This document shows positions 5,204 through 9,312 of a stretch of 9,312 nt of DNA, in pieces. The first letter of the stretch is position 1. Every line of letters begins with the position of its first letter. The stretch lies in contig JAGZKI010000062.1 in the NCBI GenBank assembly GCA_018365265.1, forward strand, positions 1 through 9,312, given 5' to 3'. Both the position numbers and the translations under genes were made by a program. The stretch comes from Streptococcus parasanguinis. GTDB taxonomy: Bacteria > Bacillota > Bacilli > Lactobacillales > Streptococcaceae. The notes under the pieces are model-generated. The model searched no databases. It saw only the letters and a program-made list of their open reading frames with translations, and was not told where the DNA came from.

Positions 5204-7123
5204 TTAAGGGTTACTTGCCGTCATCACGCCGGTGTCGCCTGCCGCTTTATGCAGGTCGGACACCACGGAGAGCGCGGCGGCTTCTGCCAGCGCGCTGACC
5301 GAACGGGTGTTGACGTCATTCGGCAGATAGCTGGTGTATTTCTGGTAGGCGACCTGCGCGCCCTGGGCGTTATAGACCGCCATTTCCCACACGCCGCGCT
5401 GCGAGCCTGACGCGCGTTCAAGGTTGAGGTTCATTTGCAGTTTCACGCTGTCGGCGCCGTTGCCCTGCACCAGCTGGTTGGCGGCCAGCACATGGGTGAC
5501 CGACTGATAAATCGCGCTCTTGTTGACGCCCGCTGGCAGGCGGCCCAGGGTGACGCTGACCGGATGGCGGGAAACTACCGCGTCGGCGCTCTGGGTGAAG
5601 ACCTGCTTCTCGCCCGCCACCAGGCTCTGGTTGATTTCACGCGACAGGGTCGGCAGATCGCTGCTGGTCACCTTTTCCGGCAGCAGGTCGATGCCTACCG
5701 AGTTCAGCACGCGGCCATAGGCGGACTGCGCCTGCGCGTAGGAGGCGGCTTCCTGGAAGCGGGAGACGATGGAGCGCGCCTGGGTGCGCAGGGATTCCAG
5801 GTCGCTTGAGAGCGAGTTGTCGGAACCGGCGCGGGAGATGCTCGCCAGACGCTGGTCGACGCGGGCGGACTCCTGGGCTATCTGGTAGTCGTACACCGCG
5901 AGCTTGTAGCGCTCAACCGAGACGCGCACCTGAGTCAGCACCGCCATGCTCAGCGCCATACGGCGGGCATTGTCGGTGGCCAGGCGCGCGTCGTTGGTGC
6001 GGCTGATGGCCGGCGCGCTCAGTAGCTTGAACAGGTTCATGGAAACGCCCACGCCGCCCTGCACCCAGCTGTTGTTGTAGAGGTAGCTGTTGGAGTCGTA
6101 GCTGATGCCGCCGAACAGATTCAGGTTCGGGAACAGCGAGGCGATCTGGCGTTTAGTTTCCAGCACGTCGATGCGGGTTTTGTAATCTTCTTCACGCAGC
6201 TCTGGGCGGCGTTCCAGCGCCATCTGCTCAAGCGTATCAAGCTGGCTTGGCACGCCGGAAAGCGCCGGATTGGCGACGTCCTGTAAGGTGAAGTCGGTGG
6301 TGGACGGCAGGTTCAGCAGGGCGGCCAGCTCGCTTTTCGCCATCTGCATCTCCTGGCGCTTCTGGTTCAGCAGCGCCACCGCGTCGAGCAGGGCGCGCTG
6401 GTACTCCAGGCCCTCGACCGGCGGCAGAATGCCTGCGCGCTCCGCTTCGCGGGTTTTCTCAAGCGCGGTCTGGATCTCTTCGGCCAGCGGCTGCGCTTCG
6501 CTCAGCAGACGCTGTGCGCCCAGCGCGCGCCAGTACGCGTCGCGCACCTCCTGGACAATATTCTGCAATACCTTGCGGCGACGCTCTTCGGCGATGTTGA
6601 CGTTATCCGCCTGCTGCTTCGCGCGGTAGTAGCTCATGCCGAAATCGAGCACGTCCCAGGAGAAGGTGGCGTCGGCCAGCAGGTGCTCGCGCTCTTCAGA
6701 GGTGGACGGACGCAGGCTGACGACCCGGTCTTCGATACCGACGCTGGTGCCGCCGGAATCGTTGTCGCGCCAGCGGTAGCCGGCATCGGTCATCAACTTC
6801 GGCAGCATTTCCTGCTGGGAGATATCCAGGATGCCGCGCGACAGGGCGGTTTCCATCATCTTCAGGCGGTAGTCGAGGTTGTATTTCAGCGCGCGGGCCA
6901 TGGCGTCTGACAGGGTCAGCGGACCAGAGACCGGCTGCTGGTCGCGGTACATGGCGGCGCGGTCGGCGCTGACGCGCGCGCCGATTTCATCCTGGGTCAG
7001 CGGTTCAGGTTTAATGGTGCCGCAACCGCTTAACAGCAGCGCGGAAACCAGTGCGGCGACAGGGGCGAGCAGAGGCGCAGAACGTACGGCAGTCGGGGTT
7101 ACGGCAGTTAAAGTCGTCATCAT
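5204..7123 (-). CDS. TolC-family outer-membrane channel lipoprotein with C-terminal extension
   Basis: This is an outer-membrane efflux/secretion channel of 639 residues. The N-terminus is a lipoprotein signal: hydrophobic PLLAPVAALVSALLLSGC with a lipobox LSGC and acylated Cys34. Two repeats of the OEP (TolC) fold follow, ~68-270 (with AMARALKYNLDYR and a long helical part to NLPSTTDF) and ~296-480 (beginning ALERRPELREEDYK, with the strand region FPNLNLFGGISYDSNSY). TolC proteins usually end near 450-500 residues. Here ~120 extra residues (~515-625) form an additional alpha/beta-looking domain I do not recognise. Start: two adjacent ATGs (7123, 7120); no clear Shine-Dalgarno is seen. It follows the adhesin gene by 76 nt and should form the outer-membrane pore of the exporter. 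Confidence 0.92.
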   Translation of the reverse strand: MMTTLTAVTPTAVRSAPLLAPVAALVSALLLSGCGTIKPEPLTQDEIGARVSADRAAMYRDQQPVSGPLTLSDAMARALKYNLDYRLKMMETALSRGILDISQQEMLPKLMTDAGYRWRDNDSGGTSVGIEDRVVSLRPSTSEEREHLLADATFSWDVLDFGMSYYRAKQQADNVNIAEERRRKVLQNIVQEVRDAYWRALGAQRLLSEAQPLAEEIQTALEKTREAERAGILPPVEGLEYQRALLDAVALLNQKRQEMQMAKSELAALLNLPSTTDFTLQDVANPALSGVPSQLDTLEQMALERRPELREEDYKTRIDVLETKRQIASLFPNLNLFGGISYDSNSYLYNNSWVQGGVGVSMNLFKLLSAPAISRTNDARLATDNARRMALSMAVLTQVRVSVERYKLAVYDYQIAQESARVDQRLASISRAGSDNSLSSDLESLRTQARSIVSRFQEAASYAQAQSAYGRVLNSVGIDLLPEKVTSSDLPTLSREINQSLVAGEKQVFTQSADAVVSRHPVSVTLGRLPAGVNKSAIYQSVTHVLAANQLVQGNGADSVKLQMNLNLERASGSQRGVWEMAVYNAQGAQVAYQKYTSYLPNDVNTRSVSALAEAAALSVVSDLHKAAGDTGVMTASNP

Positions 7124-7152
7124 TGTTATGCTTAAAGTGTTGAGTTAACAAT

Positions 7153-7173
7153 CCGGCGGCGCGGCGCCGCCGG
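7153..7173 (-). promoter_or_regulatory. Perfect GC hairpin between adhesin and tolC-like genes
   Basis: CCGGCGGCG (7153-7161) and CGCCGCCGG (7165-7173) are perfect 9-bp inverted repeats with a 3-nt loop, in the 76-nt gap. On the minus strand the stem is followed by ATTGTTAACTC, which is not a convincing T-run. It could be a leaky terminator or attenuator reducing export-gene expression relative to the adhesin, or an RNA-stabilising or processing element protecting the 3' end of the adhesin message. No convincing promoter for the downstream gene was seen after it. Confidence 0.65.
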
Positions 7174-7199
7174 TGTAAAAGGTTTTTGGAGTTGCGCGA

Positions 7200-9312
7200 T
7201 TAACGATGCGGTGTGGCGCCTCCCACGGTGACCGGTTCCGGCGCGGCGACGCGGTTACGGGCCAGCGCGTCGACCTGCGCCGCCAGTGACGGCGCGCCTG
7301 GTCGGGCGGCGGCTTGCGGCACGATCACCACGCCCGGCGCGGCGGCGTGAGCCTGCTTCGCATCAGGGGTTTTCTCGCCGCGCTCCTGCTGCACGGTGGT
7401 TCTTTCGTTGATGCGCTCGTTAAGCGGCGGACGTTCCGGCGCGTTTTCCAGCACGGGCGCAGGCTGTACGGATTTATTCAGCGAGAAGTGGCTGAAGTGA
7501 TCGCCCAGCAGCTGCGAACCGATACCGGTGGCGGCGAAGGTGTTCACCACGCTGCGTTGCAGCGTGGTGTTTACCCAGCGGGTAAAGAGAATGCCGTCTT
7601 CCAGCACCGGCGTGCCGTTGTCATTCATGCCGCGGCCCAGCTCGGTAATTTTGCGGTTCAGCTCCACCTTGCGAGAGAACTGGTCGCTGTACACGCCGTA
7701 GATGGCGGGCAGGATAAACAGACCCGGCGAATACGGCTGATCGAGCGACAGCTCGTAGTTGGTGTAGTAGCTCGGGAAGTGCTGATCGCCTGTGCGTACC
7801 GACTGCGGCGGCGTCACGCCGTGAATAACGATGGTCAGCTGCGCCTGGCTGGTATTGCCGTCGGCGTCGGTAATGGTGTAAGTGAACACCTCGCTCAGGG
7901 TGGCGTTGGCGTCCAGCGACGCCACGCGGCTGTTGCTGCGGTTCAGCACATAGCTGTAGTTGCCGCGGGCGTCGAGCGTCAGGGCGCCGAACTCGCCCAG
8001 GCTTACGCCGTCGACCGCGCCCGCGCGGTTGAGGTTCACGGAGGAAATCGCGCTCACCGGGCCGCCCGCCGCGGCGCCGTCTGCGCCGATAGCGTCGTTG
8101 CTAAAGACGTTGCCCGACGCCGCCTGCTGGCCGCGATCCTGGTCGATGCTGTTGTCGTCCGCTGCCGCGACCGGCGCGTCGTTGAGAATATTGACGCGCA
8201 GCAGGCCCGGCGCGCGGGTCTGCTGGCCGTTGACGGAGAACCGAATCTCTTCGCGGGTGGTGGATTCGCCCGGCTGGTTAACCGCCTGGGTCAGCGTGAA
8301 GCGGTATTGCAGCGTCGCGCGGCCTTCGCCGTCCACCTGGAAACCGGTGAGCGACAGCACGCCGTCCGGCGTTGCGATATCCACTGGCGCCTGGGCGCTC
8401 AGCGCCTGGAGCTGCGCAAGCGTCAGGGTCTGGCCGCCAATGGTCAGGCTTTCCACCGGCTCCAGCGACAGTACGGCCATCGCGCCCGTGGTGGTTTGCG
8501 CGCCGCTGGCCGTATCGACCAGACCTGCCTCTTTCACCCACGCCTCGGCTACGGGGTTCACCAGCAGGCGCAGTTCGCCCGTGGCGGTGCCGCCGTCGTT
8601 GCCGTCGCTCAGGGTGTAGTTCAACACTGGCGTAAAGCCGGACCAGCCGCTTGCCGGGGTAAACAGATAGCTGCCGTCGCGGTTAACCACCAGCGTGCCC
8701 TGGCCCGGGATCGTAATGATGTCCCCCGGCGCGTAGGTCGCGCCGCCGACGGTGATCTCCGCCACGTGCAGCGGGTCGCTGTCCGCGTCGCGGTCGTTGG
8801 TCAGCAGATTGCCGCTGACCGGCGTTTCCGGCAGGGTGCTCGCTTTATCCGCCACCGCGACCGGCGGGGTGTTGGTGACCTCAAGCGTGACCTGGGCGGT
8901 TTCGGTGACGCCGCCGCTGGTGACGGTATAGGTGAAGGTATCCTGGCCGACATAACCCGTATTCGGCTGGTAGACCACCTTGCCGTTTTCAATGGTCACC
9001 GTGCCGTGCGCGCCGTTGGTGACGCCGGTAATAGCGCGGTCGGCGTTACTGAAGCTGTCGTTGCCGAGCGCGTCAACGGTGACCGGGTCGCCTGCATGGG
9101 TGGTGGCGCGGTCATCTTTCACATCCACGACCGGCGTAACGGTGATAACGAGCAACGCGGTAGCGGTGCCGCCGTCGTTGCCGTCGCTGACCGTATAGGT
9201 CACCACCGGCGCTGTGCCGTTCCAGTCGGCGACTGGCGTGAAGCGGTAGCTGCCGTCGCGGTTAACGGTCAGCGCGCCGACGCCCGCCAGCTGGACGGTG
9301 TCGCCCGGCTGA
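7200..9312 (-). CDS. Giant repeat adhesin, 3' part (cadherin-like/VCBS, BapA/T1SS type), 5' end outside window
   Basis: The frame is open to the right edge, so at least 703 C-terminal residues are visible and the start is missing. Domains from right to left: the end of a cadherin-like/Ig repeat (NRDGSY … SDGNDGGTAT), a Big-type domain (~9119-8871, with YVGQDTFTYTV), another copy of the first repeat with acidic NDRDADSDP calcium-type motif, a T1SS-143-like domain (~8543-8181), and a VCBS-type domain (~8180-7815, with FGALTLDARGNYSYVLN and FTYTITDADGN). Then comes an unfamiliar ~115-residue domain (~7814-7467) and a Pro/Ala/Glu/Arg-rich tail of ~88 residues ending GATPHR. No RTX GGxGxDx nonapeptides are present in the visible part. 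Role: a cell-surface, biofilm or adhesion protein, the probable substrate of the export genes downstream. Function is inferred from domain type and gene order. Confidence 0.88.
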   Translation of the reverse strand, partial: QPGDTVQLAGVGALTVNRDGSYRFTPVADWNGTAPVVTYTVSDGNDGGTATALLVITVTPVVDVKDDRATTHAGDPVTVDALGNDSFSNADRAITGVTNGAHGTVTIENGKVVYQPNTGYVGQDTFTYTVTSGGVTETAQVTLEVTNTPPVAVADKASTLPETPVSGNLLTNDRDADSDPLHVAEITVGGATYAPGDIITIPGQGTLVVNRDGSYLFTPASGWSGFTPVLNYTLSDGNDGGTATGELRLLVNPVAEAWVKEAGLVDTASGAQTTTGAMAVLSLEPVESLTIGGQTLTLAQLQALSAQAPVDIATPDGVLSLTGFQVDGEGRATLQYRFTLTQAVNQPGESTTREEIRFSVNGQQTRAPGLLRVNILNDAPVAAADDNSIDQDRGQQAASGNVFSNDAIGADGAAAGGPVSAISSVNLNRAGAVDGVSLGEFGALTLDARGNYSYVLNRSNSRVASLDANATLSEVFTYTITDADGNTSQAQLTIVIHGVTPPQSVRTGDQHFPSYYTNYELSLDQPYSPGLFILPAIYGVYSDQFSRKVELNRKITELGRGMNDNGTPVLEDGILFTRWVNTTLQRSVVNTFAATGIGSQLLGDHFSHFSLNKSVQPAPVLENAPERPPLNERINERTTVQQERGEKTPDAKQAHAAAPGVVIVPQAAARPGAPSLAAQVDALARNRVAAPEPVTVGGATPHR
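8584..8687 (-). repeat. Adhesin repeat block, copy proximal to the C-terminus
   Basis: This block and the one at 9163-9266 share identical ends: 26 identical bases at 8584-8609 / 9163-9188 and 20 identical bases at 8668-8687 / 9247-9266, with a more diverged middle. Both encode the pattern NRDGSY…FTP…(V/L)xYT(V/L)SDGNDGGTAT. The shift is 579 bases, 193 codons, so the protein repeat period is two domains long. Confidence 0.85.
9163..9266 (-). repeat. Adhesin repeat block, second visible copy
   Basis: This is the partner of the block at 8584-8687, exactly 579 bases away and in the same reading frame. Identical DNA at the block ends with a diverged middle suggests either recent exchange or selection on the protein motif. 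More copies are likely beyond the right edge. Confidence 0.85.

Noticed and set aside
7120..7199. Promoter for the tolC-like gene in the intergenic gap
   Set aside because: A TTGTTA … TAACAA pair can be drawn, but the -10 would overlap the start codon, so it is not credible.
7960..8619. Plus-strand open frame opposite the adhesin
   Set aside because: Ser/Pro/Ala/Arg-rich antisense of a repeat-containing adhesin gene, with no domain or ribosome binding site support.
8584..9266. CRISPR-like spaced repeats
   Set aside because: Only two copies, 579 bases apart and in frame within a coding region. They are protein-domain repeats.

Overview
The window looks like part of an enterobacterial genome, either chromosome or plasmid. 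The clearest marker is the left edge, which is the right-hand end of an IS5 element of the E. coli/Klebsiella type. Next to it lie decayed pieces of a Tn3-family transposase gene and of a short-chain dehydrogenase gene. The rest, about 828-9312, is high-GC coding sequence on the minus strand. I cannot name the species from the sequence alone.

Layout from left to right: IS5 right end (1-157) with its 4-bp target CTAA; a Tn3-type tnpA fragment (158-449) fused to the frameshifted 5' end of an SDR gene (450-617); a short spacer without a confident gene (618-782); an intrinsic terminator (783-816) for the minus strand. Then comes a compact minus-strand array, transcribed right to left: the 3' part of a giant repeat adhesin (7200 to beyond 9312), a TolC-like outer-membrane lipoprotein with an extra C-terminal domain (5204-7123), a small periplasmic adaptor with a signal peptide (4308-5189), a membrane-anchored HlyD-type adaptor with an N-terminal GAF-like cytoplasmic domain (2962-4311), and an M50 zinc-metalloprotease fused to a HlyD-type adaptor (828-2960). 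The four small genes are spaced by 14 nt or less or overlap. The adhesin and tolC-like genes are separated by 76 nt holding a perfect 9-bp-stem hairpin.

The array reads as one surface-protein export module. The adhesin is made of cadherin-like/Ig-like, T1SS-143-like and VCBS-type domains, as in proteins that normally use type I secretion, but it has no RTX nonapeptides in the visible part and ends in an unfamiliar domain plus a Pro/Ala/Glu-rich tail. The four downstream genes supply an outer-membrane channel and three adaptor (lipoyl/HlyD) modules, but no ABC transporter ATPase is present. The position normally held by the inner-membrane ABC protein is occupied by a polytopic M50 protease with an intact zinc site (HELGH plus DGY). 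Either a housekeeping or distant ATPase is recruited, or this is a non-canonical, type-I-like export or processing route. That is the most interesting feature of the window. It is an inference from gene content and order. The 5' end of the adhesin and anything upstream of it lie outside the window.
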